Shown: positions 1 through 8,482, counted from the stretch's first letter. The stretch is DNA of 17,307 bases from UBA9715 sp045629845 (GCA_045629845.1 JAZQRZ010000060.1:1-17307); one strand, 5' to 3'. Program-made: numbers and translations. Notes: a model not told the origin generated them from the letters alone.

Positions 1-1179
1 CATTTCGCCATTCGTCTTGTAAACATGATATTCAACCGATGGTGCAGTTGCTAAAAGGTTTAATCCAAATTCACGTTCAAGGCGCTCTTCAATAACTTCC
101 ATATGAAGCAAGCCAAGGAAGCCAACACGGAAACCAAAACCAAGAGCATGTGATGTTTCAGGTTCCCAAACCAAAGCGGGATCATTAAGCGCTAGCTTTT
201 CAAGCGCTTCTTTTAATGGCTCGTATTGATCGCCTTCGATAGGAAAAAGGCCAGTAAACACCATGGGCTTCACATCGCGATAGCCAGGCAATGGTTCTGT
301 GGCAGGATTTGACTTAAGCGTGATGGTATCGCCCACCTTTACCAGGGCGACATCCTTTAATCCAGTTACCAGGTAACCAACATCACCGACAGACAAATCA
401 GGAAGAGGAGTTTCTGCTGGCTTACGAGCACCAACCTCTTCGACAAGTGCTTCACTGCCTGCCGCCATCATGGAAATGGTATCGCCCTTACGAACCGTGC
501 CATCAACAACGCGTACAAGAGCAACTACACCGCGGTAGGCATCAAAGTACGAATCAAAAATGAGTGCACGTAGCGGCGCTTCTGCATTTCCTGTTGGAGC
601 AGGAATGTTATACACAATCGATTCCAACAAGTCATGAACGCCGACACCAGTTTTTGCAGAGCATTCAATGGCATCATCAGCTGGAATTGCAAGACCATCT
701 TCAATTTGTTCACGAGCACGATTAGGATCTGAAGCAGGTAGATCAATCTTGTTAATCAAAGGAATGATTTCAAGATTCGCATTCATTGCCATCATGGCGT
801 TCGCAACCGTTTGAGCTTCGACCCCCTGAGTTGCGTCAACAACCAATACAGCGCCTTCACAGGCTGCTAAGCTGCGACTGACTTCGTACGTAAAGTCAAC
901 ATGACCAGGCGTGTCAATTAGATTAAACTCGTACACTTCGCCATCATCAGCCTGATAGTTTACGCGTACAGCCTGGCTTTTAATGGTAATGCCCCGTTCA
1001 CGTTCGATATCCATGGAATCGAGTAACTGTTCCTGCATATCGCGCGCAGCTACCGTACCCGTCTGTTCCAGGATGCGATCAGAAAGCGTCGATTTGCCAT
1101 GATCGATATGCGCAATAATCGAGAAATTCCTGATATGAGTGGGGTCATGTTGTTCGATATGTGAAGATGCTTGCGACAA
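1..1179 (-). CDS. lepA: Elongation factor 4 (LepA), 3' part beyond the window
   Basis: This is a ribosome-associated translational GTPase, a membrane or cytosolic factor that remodels stalled or mis-translocated ribosomes. The visible 393 residues (the family has about 600) show the G1 motif AHIDHGKS near residue 23-30, the switch II motif DTPGH, the G4 motif NKID and the following EF-Tu-like domain 2 and EF-G-like domain III regions (GFRVGFLGLLHMEVIEERLE). The reading frame is open to base 1, so the C-terminal domain lies outside. The best start is TTG at 1177-1179, because an AAGAGAG ribosome binding site lies 5 bases before it; an in-frame GTG two codons upstream is too close to that site. 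A TGA stop in frame just above closes off longer starts. It diverges from rpsT, a common arrangement (holA, rpsT and lepA are frequent neighbours). Identification is secure. Confidence 0.97.
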   Translation of the reverse strand, partial: MSQASSHIEQHDPTHIRNFSIIAHIDHGKSTLSDRILEQTGTVAARDMQEQLLDSMDIERERGITIKSQAVRVNYQADDGEVYEFNLIDTPGHVDFTYEVSRSLAACEGAVLVVDATQGVEAQTVANAMMAMNANLEIIPLINKIDLPASDPNRAREQIEDGLAIPADDAIECSAKTGVGVHDLLESIVYNIPAPTGNAEAPLRALIFDSYFDAYRGVVALVRVVDGTVRKGDTISMMAAGSEALVEEVGARKPAETPLPDLSVGDVGYLVTGLKDVALVKVGDTITLKSNPATEPLPGYRDVKPMVFTGLFPIEGDQYEPLKEALEKLALNDPALVWEPETSHALGFGFRVGFLGLLHMEVIEERLEREFGLNLLATAPSVEYHVYKTNGEM

Positions 1180-1204
1180 ATACACTCTCTTTCATATAAG
1201 TACG

Positions 1205-1232
1205 TTTCGATTGTATCAATATATGCTAAGAT
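1205..1232 (+). promoter_or_regulatory. Candidate rpsT promoter
   Basis: A TAAGAT -10 box at 1227-1232 is preceded by TGC (extended -10), with a poor -35 candidate TTTCGA at 1205-1210 and a 16-base spacer. It would place transcription start near 1239, about 40 bases above the rpsT GTG. It is the only decent candidate in this 100-base divergent region. The call is by eye. Confidence 0.35.
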
Positions 1233-1280
1233 TAGCGGGTTTCGTCTGGAAACAAGATTTATACAACGGAGGAACTAAGA

Positions 1281-1841
1281 GTGGCAAACATTAAATCTCA
1301 GAAGAAGCGCAACATTACTAACGAGAAATCTCGCATGCGCAATCGTGCGGTTAAGTCGGAACTGAAGACCGCAACTCGCCGCGTCAAGGACGCTGTGGCT
1401 GCTGGTAACGGCGCAGAAGCATATGCAGCTGCTATGGCTGCATGCCGTCTGATGGATAAGGCTGTTTCTAAGGGCGTTATCCATAAGAACCAGGCTGCTA
1501 ACCGCAAGAGCGGCGTCATGGCCTTGGTTAACCCCATCGTTACCGACGAGGATCGTGCTGCTTACACGAAGCCGACCTACAAGGCACCGAAGACTGGTTC
1601 CAAGAAGGCTGCCCGCAAGGAAGAGCGTGCTGCAGAAGCAGCAAAGGCCAATGAAGAAAAGGCTAAGCGTCGCGAAAAGCAGCTGAAGGAAGAAAAGAAG
1701 GCTGCAGATCGCAAGGCCAAGGAAGCCGAAGCTGCTGCAAAGGCTGAAGCTGAAGCCGCTGCCGCTGAGGCTGCTGCTGCCGAAGCTGAAGGCGAAGCAG
1801 AGGAAGCTCCTGCTGAAGAAGCAGAAGAAGCTGCTGAATAA
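1281..1841 (+). CDS. rpsT: 30S ribosomal protein S20 with long Ala/Glu/Lys-rich C-terminal tail
   Basis: S20 binds 16S rRNA in the body of the 30S subunit early in assembly. Residues 1-85 are a standard S20: MANIKSQKKR start, basic helices, HKNQAANRKSG near residue 68-78. The family is usually 85-90 residues, but this protein has 186. Residues 86-186 are a low-complexity tail. It begins basic (GSKKAARKEER), passes through a Lys/Glu/Ala stretch likely to form a long charged helix or coiled coil, and ends strongly acidic (EEAPAEEAEEAAE). The start is GTG at 1281, with GGAGGA ending 8 bases upstream. The tail is in frame with no stop or shift and uses the same GCT/GAA/AAG-rich codons as the core, so it looks real. 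The gene stands alone, opposite to both neighbours. Confidence 0.95.
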   Translation: MANIKSQKKRNITNEKSRMRNRAVKSELKTATRRVKDAVAAGNGAEAYAAAMAACRLMDKAVSKGVIHKNQAANRKSGVMALVNPIVTDEDRAAYTKPTYKAPKTGSKKAARKEERAAEAAKANEEKAKRREKQLKEEKKAADRKAKEAEAAAKAEAEAAAAEAAAAEAEGEAEEAPAEEAEEAAE

Positions 1842-1849
1842 TTAATTAC

Positions 1850-1869
1850 GGTAGACCTTTGGGTCTATC
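1850..1869 (+). other. Small hairpin just below the rpsT stop
   Basis: GGTAGACC and GGTCTATC can pair (8 bp with one G-U) around a TTTG loop, 9 bases after the rpsT stop. No U-run follows, so it is not itself a terminator. It may protect the 3' end or be incidental. Confidence 0.35.
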
Positions 1870-1882
1870 CGCATATCAAGGA

Positions 1883-1913
1883 GAAACGGCCTCGTTAATC
1901 ACGAGGCCGTTTC
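1883..1913. terminator. Strong hairpin between convergent rpsT and holA
   Basis: GAAACGGCCTCG (1883-1894) and CGAGGCCGTTTC (1902-1913) form a perfect 12-bp stem around a 7-base loop. It follows rpsT by about 40 bases. The downstream sequence TATTACTTG is only moderately U-rich, and the opposite side has no U-run, so it fits rpsT better, with possible use from both directions. Confidence 0.7.
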
Positions 1914-1969
1914 TATTACTTGAAGCTATTTGACTAGCAAGCAAAATATTTTTCGTTGACAAAAGCGGC

Positions 1970-2935
1970 TTAGGAAATGGTTTCAAAAAGCCAATCCCGA
2001 AAAGCTGTGTTTGGATCAGTACCGCTTTTCATTGCACGTTCGCAATCGCGCGCGGAAGTAAAGGAACGCTTCAATTGCGCTTCACTAAACCCACGAGACC
2101 ACTTAAGGTGATTCTTTACACGCCAAGAAGGAACCTTGAGGGTTTCTGCAAGAAGATGACCTTCCCCACGTGAATCAAGCGCCTTGGCGCAAGATAACTC
2201 ACGCAGACGTGTTGTACACATACCAATAAGAGCATACGGCGAAGCCGAAGATATGAGAGGCAGAAGCCGTAAACATTCATGCCCATCGCGGGCAGAGAAT
2301 GCGTCTACGAGTTCCCAAGGCTTAGCTTCGTTGGTTCGAGCAACCAACGCAGTAACATCTTGCTCTGTAACGGGAGTTGAACCACCACGCGCAAGAGCGA
2401 GCTTGCGGAGCTCGGTATCTAGACGGATGGTATCTTCCCCAACCAGAGACACTAACGTTTCGGCGGCTGCTTCGGTAATGGTGACACCATGCCCAACAGC
2501 CATCGAGCGAAGAGCGCGAACAAGTTCGTAGCGTTTCATTGGAGCGCAATCAATGATTGCGTTCTTACCCAGTGCTGCAACTGCTTTGTATAGACGAGTA
2601 TTCTTCGCAAGTTTCTCTGCCGACAGCACGAGTACAGTTGATTCGCACGGTGCGGAAAGGTAAGCGCAAAGCAGTTCACTATCTTGCTTGCCAAGTTTTT
2701 CTGCATGGGTTACTTCTACAAGACGTAATTCGCTGGCAAAAGGAAGCGTATTGCAAGCAACTGCTATATCAGACCCACTTGCACGTTCCGCGTCAAATTC
2801 ATCATGATTAAATTCAAGATCACCCAACTGAGCAACGCGCTTACGAAGCCTGTCAAGTACCGTGCGACGCTTCAGCGCATCTTCACCAACGGCTAGATAT
2901 GCAGGAAGCAATGGTTGTTGTTTTTTCTCACTCAT
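1970..2935 (-). CDS. holA: DNA polymerase III subunit delta
   Basis: Delta is the clamp-loader subunit that opens the beta sliding clamp. The 321-residue product has the family layout. An N-terminal AAA+-like domain without a P-loop starts PLLPAYLAVGEDALKRRTVL. A middle helical region includes the signature GEDTIRLDTELRKLAL. A C-terminal collar domain contains AKPWELVDAFSARD and a late SGTDPNTAFRDWL motif. The length matches the family. I prefer ATG at 2933-2935 (MSEKKQQ); a TTG at 2953 in the same frame would add six residues but has no ribosome binding site and overlaps the end of comEC. The ATG lies 4 bases after the comEC stop, so translation is probably coupled. Gene order comEA-comEC-holA next to rpsT is common in Gram-positive lineages, which supports the call. 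Confidence 0.93.
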   Translation of the reverse strand: MSEKKQQPLLPAYLAVGEDALKRRTVLDRLRKRVAQLGDLEFNHDEFDAERASGSDIAVACNTLPFASELRLVEVTHAEKLGKQDSELLCAYLSAPCESTVLVLSAEKLAKNTRLYKAVAALGKNAIIDCAPMKRYELVRALRSMAVGHGVTITEAAAETLVSLVGEDTIRLDTELRKLALARGGSTPVTEQDVTALVARTNEAKPWELVDAFSARDGHECLRLLPLISSASPYALIGMCTTRLRELSCAKALDSRGEGHLLAETLKVPSWRVKNHLKWSRGFSEAQLKRSFTSARDCERAMKSGTDPNTAFRDWLFETIS

Positions 2936-2939
2936 AGCT

Positions 2940-5249
2940 TCATTGTAGTTCAACTGAAATTGATTCTGGGCTAAAGCAACATTTCACCCTACCATCTACG
3001 TCTGTTCGAAACACTTTACAGTCTGCTGCTTCTAAAAGGGCCAATGTTTCTGATGATGGATGTCCATATCTGTTATGCACACCAACGCTTATTAGAGCAA
3101 TTTTCGGAGATAGCGCATTCAGCTGTTCCTTAGTTATTCCCCCTTTAGACCCATGATGACCTACTTTAAATACATCGATGGATCCAAGCCTCCCCGAATC
3201 AATCATTGCTTGAATTTCAGCAGCTTCAGCATCACCAGTAAAGAGAATCTTAGCATCGCCAAAACCATCACTATCCCCGTCATATTCCACGAGAAGGCAT
3301 AAGCTATCTTCATTTTCCGCACCTTGAGCATTAACGTTAGGCCAAATGGATTGAACAATAAATGCTCCCACCTGAAAGCTTTCTCCCTGAGTAATACTAA
3401 CAACTTCATCAGCCGTTCGCTGCGCCTGTTTGTACACCTCTAAGCATTTAGAATCCGAACTATCGGCTAACGATTGCGAGACGAATGCTCTCCTAACACT
3501 TAGGCCTTTTTCCAGCGCATCAAGAGACCCAACATGGTCATCGTCAGCATGGCTTAAAAGCACAGCATCGAGAGAATAGGTTGAAGTTAAAGCAAGCTGC
3601 TCCAGTAATTGAGAATCATGATTACCAGTATCGATAAGCAAAGACGAACCCTGGCTGCGAAGAAGAAATGCATCGCCCTGCCCTACATCAAGCATAATTA
3701 TTGCATCCTCTTGATTGACGCGTATGAAGGTAAAACCAAAAACTAATAGCACTAACACAGCTACAGCTCCGAGTACCTTTGGATTAAACGAGCGCCATGA
3801 AACCCAAAGGATAAACGTTGCAATTACCGAAATAACAAGAGCAGCTTCAGTACTTATAGCAAAAGGGATTGAAGCGAACGGTAACTGCGATAACAAAGAA
3901 ACAAGTTTTGAAAGCGCACCTGCAAAAAGGCTTGATAAAGCTAATAGAAGTTCGCTACCTGGAAGGGAAATCGAACTTACTAACGAAGCTACAAGCCCTA
4001 CAGAACAAACCAATGGAAACAAAGGCGCAACTACGATATTCGCAAGTGGAGAAATAAGCGGTGCAACATGAAATATTGAACATGCATACAACTGCGACAA
4101 CAAACTAGCGCTACCAGTAAGCGCCATAGATTCAGAAACAAGCGGCACCTGTGCAAGGAAGGTTCGATTGAATAAATCTTGCATGAGCGGAGCAAACAAT
4201 ACTATTCCAGCTGTTGAAAGAACTGACAGTGTAAAAGAAACAGAAACAGCTGTTACTGGTGAATAGACGATAAGCCCAAAGATACTAACACCCAGAGCAT
4301 TTAAAGCAGAAGCTCTACGCCTACCAAATAAAGACAAGATGCCAACCGATGACATAAGTGTGGCTCGAATTGCCGAAAGAGGAACACCAGCAACAAGAAG
4401 ATACGAAAGCATCAAGATAACAAGGATAACTATCGAGGCTTTCCGAGGAACACGTAGCAGTTTTAAGAGTGAGGCAAACAAGGCTGTAACGATGACAAGA
4501 TGTGCGCCCGAAACTGCAATCAAATGAGCAACGCCACACATCTGAAACTCGCTATAAACTTGTGATTCTTTTACCGAGTGCTTATAGCCACAAACGATAG
4601 CTTGCAAGAGGGCATGAGAATCATTGTCTGATCCAATTGCTTGAATAGCTTTAAACCGCAAAGAGTAAAGCGGAGAAAGCAATGAATGCGCCTCATTCTT
4701 TTCAAACCATGAAGCTCTAAACTTTCCGATTGCACCGTTTTGCCAAAGGTACTGATCAGAAGACCAATCTGCTGCAACAAAGCTTCCTCGAACGAAGAAT
4801 TCTTCCCCGTATAAGATTGGGTCTTTAGTTCGAATCTCAACCTGAGCAGTTACAGAATGGTCATTTTCTAACTGAATACGTGCAAATGCAGCTTCGCCGT
4901 TAGTAGAACTTTTACTGTCTTCAAGAAAACAAACAGACACATTTTCATTATCCGAAATTGAAACAAGCTGATCTACATGAAGAGAATAAGCTGAAGCGCA
5001 AGCTAAGCTTGCACCAACTAATGCCGAAATAAAAAACAATGACCACGAAGGAATCTTCGATAACAAAAGAGCGAATATTAAGATGATTGCCAAGCCAAGA
5101 AGAATAAGAGTAAGCCAAAAACAAACTTCTGCCTTAGCCCACCTTGAAGCCTCATACGATATAGCGCAGCTGAGCCAAAAGACACAAGCACAGCCAAAGA
5201 CCAAGGGAATAGCGGGCCTAACAGGCTCTTTTCTATCTTCGCTTATCAC
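2940..5249 (-). CDS. comEC: ComEC/Rec2 DNA uptake channel
   Basis: ComEC is the inner-membrane channel that passes single-stranded DNA into the cytoplasm during transformation. The 769-residue product shows an N-terminal membrane and soluble region, then a polytopic competence domain with at least eight hydrophobic segments (roughly residues 230-505, including GVAHLIAVSGAHLVIV). A C-terminal metallo-beta-lactamase domain begins at about residue 519: MLDVGQGDAF, HADDDH at about 567, FTGDAEAAE at about 670, KVGHHGS at about 696 and GHPSSE at about 729. Full length and intact metal-binding motifs suggest a working protein. The start is GTG at 5247-5249, only 6 bases below the comEA stop and without a clear ribosome binding site, so translational coupling to comEA is likely. 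Whether the organism is naturally competent cannot be told from these genes alone. Confidence 0.95.
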   Translation of the reverse strand: MISEDRKEPVRPAIPLVFGCACVFWLSCAISYEASRWAKAEVCFWLTLILLGLAIILIFALLLSKIPSWSLFFISALVGASLACASAYSLHVDQLVSISDNENVSVCFLEDSKSSTNGEAAFARIQLENDHSVTAQVEIRTKDPILYGEEFFVRGSFVAADWSSDQYLWQNGAIGKFRASWFEKNEAHSLLSPLYSLRFKAIQAIGSDNDSHALLQAIVCGYKHSVKESQVYSEFQMCGVAHLIAVSGAHLVIVTALFASLLKLLRVPRKASIVILVILMLSYLLVAGVPLSAIRATLMSSVGILSLFGRRRASALNALGVSIFGLIVYSPVTAVSVSFTLSVLSTAGIVLFAPLMQDLFNRTFLAQVPLVSESMALTGSASLLSQLYACSIFHVAPLISPLANIVVAPLFPLVCSVGLVASLVSSISLPGSELLLALSSLFAGALSKLVSLLSQLPFASIPFAISTEAALVISVIATFILWVSWRSFNPKVLGAVAVLVLLVFGFTFIRVNQEDAIIMLDVGQGDAFLLRSQGSSLLIDTGNHDSQLLEQLALTSTYSLDAVLLSHADDDHVGSLDALEKGLSVRRAFVSQSLADSSDSKCLEVYKQAQRTADEVVSITQGESFQVGAFIVQSIWPNVNAQGAENEDSLCLLVEYDGDSDGFGDAKILFTGDAEAAEIQAMIDSGRLGSIDVFKVGHHGSKGGITKEQLNALSPKIALISVGVHNRYGHPSSETLALLEAADCKVFRTDVDGRVKCCFSPESISVELQ

Positions 5250-5255
5250 AGTTTA

Positions 5256-5897
5256 TTAAACGCAAATGAGATCTACTAACGAGGCAAGCTTTTTCTCCCC
5301 AATTCCAGAAACGCGAAGAAGATCATCGACGCTCTTAAAGGGGCCGTTAGCTGTTCTATCAGAAATGATTTTCTTCGCAGTTGATGCCCCGATTCCGGGA
5401 AGCTGCTGTAACTGATCTTCGTTAGCGGTATTGATATTCAACCTTGCTGAGTTGTTACTAGAAACGCTTCCATGCGAACTATCGCTTTCAGCCTGCGTTG
5501 TTTCTTCTTGCGAAGCAATAATAATATGTTCACCATCGTCAACTTGACGTGCAAGGTTGCAGGAATCCTCTGCTGCATTATCAGTAAAACCAGCTGCTGC
5601 ACTTACCACATCAGCTACACGAGAGCCCTTAGATATCTCATATAAACCAGGTTTATTTACTGCTCCAGACACGTGAACAAATATAGTTTCAGAATCGCGA
5701 GGCTCTTCAGATTCAACACTAGCCAATGATGACTCATTCTTTTTAAGTTCGAAATTGTTGGCGGTGGCAGTATTTGACAGGACGCACGCACAAACAACTG
5801 CCACCAAAACCAAGATAGTCGCCACACCGATAAGCATGGGTCGATTAGGCTGCGATATGCCGAGTTTGCCCTTTAATTCATCAACAAACCTATTCAT
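5256..5897 (-). CDS. comEA: ComEA competence DNA-binding protein
   Basis: ComEA is the membrane-anchored DNA receptor that hands incoming DNA to ComEC. The 213-residue product has a short cytoplasmic head, one membrane segment at about residues 21-43 (MLIGVATILVLVAVVCACVL), and a polar linker. An SLBB domain follows at about 70-130 (VHVSGAVNKPGLYEI), then a Ser-rich linker, and a C-terminal pair of helix-hairpin-helix motifs from about residue 152 (LNINTANEDQLQQLPGIG and GPFKSVDDLLRVSGIGEKKL). This is the normal ComEA architecture. The start is ATG at 5895-5897 with an AAAGGACGAAGG ribosome binding site. It is the first gene of comEA-comEC-holA and follows the thiI terminator. No ComEB-type gene lies between comEA and comEC. 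Confidence 0.95.
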   Translation of the reverse strand: MNRFVDELKGKLGISQPNRPMLIGVATILVLVAVVCACVLSNTATANNFELKKNESSLASVESEEPRDSETIFVHVSGAVNKPGLYEISKGSRVADVVSAAAGFTDNAAEDSCNLARQVDDGEHIIIASQEETTQAESDSSHGSVSSNNSARLNINTANEDQLQQLPGIGASTAKKIISDRTANGPFKSVDDLLRVSGIGEKKLASLVDLICV

Positions 5898-5971
5898 CCT
5901 TCGTCCTTTCAGTATCAGCGACAGAACAAGACTAAAGATGAAACCTTTACGGACAAACTACTCTAGACAAC

Positions 5972-6005
5972 AAAATGACCCCCTATTCAATAACAGGGAG
6001 TCATT
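5972..6005 (-). terminator. Rho-independent terminator after thiI
   Basis: Read on the minus strand, AATGAC-T-CCCT pairs with AGGG-G-GTCATT (10 bp with one internal mismatch, 10-base loop), followed by TTGTTG. It lies about 40 bases below the thiI stop and separates it from comEA. Confidence 0.7.
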
Positions 6006-6044
6006 AAACACACCGAACTTGTCGTATATTTACCGCCTAATCAC

Positions 6045-7265
6045 CTACTGTTTAGCACGCTTTCGCGGCTTGTATGAAGGGCACAAATAATCATGGGGTT
6101 CTGCAGCATCAGCAAGTTCTTGAACCCATGTATCAACAGGAAGCTTTTCTTCTGCTGCTAGAACATCTTCTAATCGAGCATGCGTTTCGGGATTGCGTGG
6201 CATAAATAACGTGCAGCAATCTGGAGCATCCTGAGAAGAAATTTCAAAGCTACCGAGCCTTTGAGCCTCACTGATAATTTCAAGCTTGTCGGTACCAATC
6301 AAAGGCCTAAACACAGGCATTTGAACAGATTGATCCGTTGCGCGAATGTTATCAAGCGTCTGTGAAGCAACCTGACCAAGGCTTTCACCCGTAACCAAAG
6401 CACCGGCCTTTTCACGCCGTGCAATTTCTTCGGCAACCTTAAACATAAGCCTTCGATACATAATGACACGTAGCGAAGGCGGAACATTAAGCATGATTTC
6501 CTTTTGGTAATCACCGAAGGCAACTATATAAACGCGAGCAATACAACCAGTCTTTTCAAGAACATGCGCAATGTCATCTACGAGGTATTCACTGGTATCT
6601 GCTGTTTGAGGTCGACCAGAAAAATGCACACCAATACATTCAGCGCCACGACGAGCTATCTTCCAAAGTGCTACAGGTGAATCAATACCACTTGAAAGCA
6701 AACACACCACTCGGCCGGAACATCCTACAGGTAAACCACCGACACCACGAACGCTTCGCGCGTAAATATACACAGCGTTTTGAACAACCTCGACACCAAC
6801 GGTGATATCGGGGTCTTTCATGCGAACTTTCTTTTCAGGAAATGCATTGCAAAGCGCTTCGCCAACGATGCGATTCATTTCCATTGAATTAGTTTCAAAA
6901 TCAGTATGATTACGTCGGGCTTGGACCTTAAACGTTTCAAAAGCTTCGCATTCGGATAATGCATTTACCGCGACGTTTCCCATTATTTCAAGATCACGTT
7001 CACACTTGAAACCGCACGAAACACGAGCAACGCCAGGTATTTGACGTAGAGCCTCGGTAAGCGCGAGCGCTGTTGCACGGTCGGTTCCTTCGCGCAAAAA
7101 CACGCAAAGACGACCTGCAATTCTATGAATAGTTACCAGCGGATAGTCTTTAACAAGCGCTTCGATATTTTTCATTAATCGGATTTCAAAGTTAGAGCGA
7201 TTACGTCCTTTAAGTCCGATTTCATGATAGTGAACAAGGCAAATGCGTTGATGTGTCTCAATCAT
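6045..7265 (-). CDS. thiI: tRNA 4-thiouridine sulfurtransferase ThiI
   Basis: ThiI adenylates U8 of tRNA and transfers sulfur to make 4-thiouridine; in some organisms it also supplies sulfur for thiamine. The 406-residue product has an N-terminal ferredoxin-like region, a THUMP domain (about 60-170), and a PP-loop ATP-binding motif LSSGIDSPVA at about 190-199. The PP-loop has Ser where SGGxDS is usual. The conserved DCCTLFMPRNPETHA segment comes near the end. There is no C-terminal rhodanese domain, so it is the short Bacillus-type form, which takes sulfur from a separate cysteine desulfurase. The start is ATG at 7263-7265 with a GAGGTGG ribosome binding site 7 bases away. The rpoZ terminator ends 17 bases upstream, leaving no room for a separate promoter below it. 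Confidence 0.94.
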   Translation of the reverse strand: MIETHQRICLVHYHEIGLKGRNRSNFEIRLMKNIEALVKDYPLVTIHRIAGRLCVFLREGTDRATALALTEALRQIPGVARVSCGFKCERDLEIMGNVAVNALSECEAFETFKVQARRNHTDFETNSMEMNRIVGEALCNAFPEKKVRMKDPDITVGVEVVQNAVYIYARSVRGVGGLPVGCSGRVVCLLSSGIDSPVALWKIARRGAECIGVHFSGRPQTADTSEYLVDDIAHVLEKTGCIARVYIVAFGDYQKEIMLNVPPSLRVIMYRRLMFKVAEEIARREKAGALVTGESLGQVASQTLDNIRATDQSVQMPVFRPLIGTDKLEIISEAQRLGSFEISSQDAPDCCTLFMPRNPETHARLEDVLAAEEKLPVDTWVQELADAAEPHDYLCPSYKPRKRAKQ

Positions 7266-7281
7266 AAAGGTACCACCTCAG

Positions 7282-7309
7282 AAAAAAGGCGCGTATACAC
7301 GCGCCTTTT
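7282..7309 (-). terminator. Rho-independent terminator after rpoZ
   Basis: On the minus strand AAAAGGCGCGT pairs perfectly with ACGCGCCTTTT around a 4-base loop, and the 3' side runs on into a tract of six Ts. It lies 22 bases below the rpoZ stop and ends just above the thiI ribosome binding site (7273-7279). It is a textbook terminator, placed where it would also control entry into thiI. Confidence 0.85.
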
Positions 7310-7330
7310 CCATACTCTGTTTAAACAATC

Positions 7331-7591
7331 TTAGTGATTCTTGACATCAATGGATTCAGGATTGTACGAAACATCTTCACGTGCAATCTCAGAAAAAGCA
7401 ATCGAAAGCGGCTTCTTGTCAGATGCGCGTGCAATTTCGACAGCCGTTTGAAGCTGAATTGCTCGATCGCGCTGACCACGCAGCATGTCATTAATGTCAT
7501 GCGCACGCTTGCTTGCAAGCGAGCACAACAGGAATCGGTCGTTGTCGGTTTCGTCGAGCAAGACATCAATCTTGGGTTCGATAATGCTCAT
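7331..7591 (-). CDS. rpoZ: RNA polymerase omega subunit
   Basis: Omega helps assembly and stability of RNA polymerase by holding the beta-prime subunit. The 86-residue product has the conserved N-terminal segment KIDVLLDETDNDRFLLCSLA followed by SKRAHDINDML and a later AVEIARASDKKPLSIAFSEIA region. Length and order of motifs fit the family. The start ATG at 7589-7591 is preceded by GAGG about 10 bases up, lying across the gmk stop. It follows gmk by 6 bases, the common gmk-rpoZ pairing, and ends at a strong terminator. Overlapping frames here encode nothing recognisable. Confidence 0.93.
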   Translation of the reverse strand: MSIIEPKIDVLLDETDNDRFLLCSLASKRAHDINDMLRGQRDRAIQLQTAVEIARASDKKPLSIAFSEIAREDVSYNPESIDVKNH

Positions 7592-7597
7592 ATGCCG

Positions 7598-8170
7598 TTA
7601 ACCTCGCGTCTCTTCTGCTTTATCATTCACGTAAGAAACGAGACCCTGAACAGCGGTTTCCAGGTCATCGTTCACAATCTGAATATCATACTCGCTTTTT
7701 TGAGAAAGTTCTACCTTTGCAGCATTCATCCTTCGTAAAACCGCATCTTCACTTTCGGTACCACGACCACGAAGTCTAGACTCAAGAACTTCAAGGGAAG
7801 GCGGTTCGATAAATACCAGGTATGCTTCAGGGATTTTATCTCTGATTTGGAAGGCCCCTTGCACGTCAATTTCAAGAATGACCTGCTTGCCTTCATCAAT
7901 ATGATTACGAACACTTTCAAGAGGCGTGCCGTAGCAATTGCCAGAATATTCAGCCCACTCTAGCAACTTGCCTTCGTCAGCCATACTCATGAACTCTTCA
8001 CGAGAGACAAAGTAATAGTTCACACCATCAACTTCGCCTTGACGAGGCTTACGCGTAGTTGCAGAGACAGAAAGCCAAGCATCGGGAACTTCCTGCAATA
8101 AACGAGCCACCAGTGTGCCTTTACCGGCACCTGATGGCCCTGATATGACAAACAGATTTCCGTGCCTCAT
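7598..8170 (-). CDS. gmk: Guanylate kinase
   Basis: This cytosolic enzyme phosphorylates GMP and dGMP with ATP in purine nucleotide synthesis. The 190-residue product has the P-loop SGPSGAGKGTL at residues 10-20, the GMP-binding segment SVSATTRKPRQGEVDGVNYYF, the ILEIDVQGA motif, and the lid region with LRGRGTESEDAVLRRM. Length is normal. The start ATG at 8168-8170 lies 3 bases after the mihF stop and lacks a strong ribosome binding site, so coupling to mihF is likely. It is the middle gene of mihF-gmk-rpoZ. Confidence 0.97.
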   Translation of the reverse strand: MRHGNLFVISGPSGAGKGTLVARLLQEVPDAWLSVSATTRKPRQGEVDGVNYYFVSREEFMSMADEGKLLEWAEYSGNCYGTPLESVRNHIDEGKQVILEIDVQGAFQIRDKIPEAYLVFIEPPSLEVLESRLRGRGTESEDAVLRRMNAAKVELSQKSEYDIQIVNDDLETAVQGLVSYVNDKAEETRG

Positions 8171-8173
8171 AAA

Positions 8174-8482
8174 TTAGCTAAGGCGCTCCAGCAAAGCAGC
8201 ACGCTGACGATCGCCGAGACCACGAAGGCGACGGCTTTCAGCAATCTGCAGCTCGCTCATAATCTTTTCGGACTTAGCCTTGCCATAGCCAGGAAGCGTT
8301 TCGATAAGAGTAGAAACCTTCATACGGCCAATGACAGGATCATCGCGCATATCGATAACTTCCTCGAGCGAAAGCTTGCCGCTCTTAAGATCTTCGCGGA
8401 CCTCAGCGCGCTTAATGCGAGCTTCCTTAGCCTTTTCAAGAGCAGCCTTGCGCTCGTCGGCAGTCAAAGTTGGAATTGCCAT
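8174..8482 (-). CDS. mihF: Actinobacterial-type integration host factor (mIHF)
   Basis: mIHF is a small helical nucleoid-associated protein, unrelated to the alpha/beta IHF of proteobacteria. It bends DNA through a helix-two-turn-helix fold. The 102-residue product begins MAIPTLTADERKAALEKA, has a charged helical N-terminal part, and contains the family's DNA-binding region VSTLIETLPGYGKAKSEKIM at about residues 56-75 followed by RRLRGLGDRQRAALLERL. I chose ATG at 8480-8482 because AAGGAGAG lies 7 bases upstream; a longer in-frame start at 8545 would run through the leader and gives an unfamiliar N-terminus. Its place just above gmk is typical of actinobacteria. A promoter candidate and an inverted repeat lie upstream. 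Confidence 0.93.
   Translation of the reverse strand: MAIPTLTADERKAALEKAKEARIKRAEVREDLKSGKLSLEEVIDMRDDPVIGRMKVSTLIETLPGYGKAKSEKIMSELQIAESRRLRGLGDRQRAALLERLS

Noticed and set aside
1690..1841. Tandem DNA repeat in the 3' part of rpsT
   Set aside because: The repetitive look comes from GCT/GAA/AAG codons for Ala, Glu and Lys; no fixed repeat unit is present.
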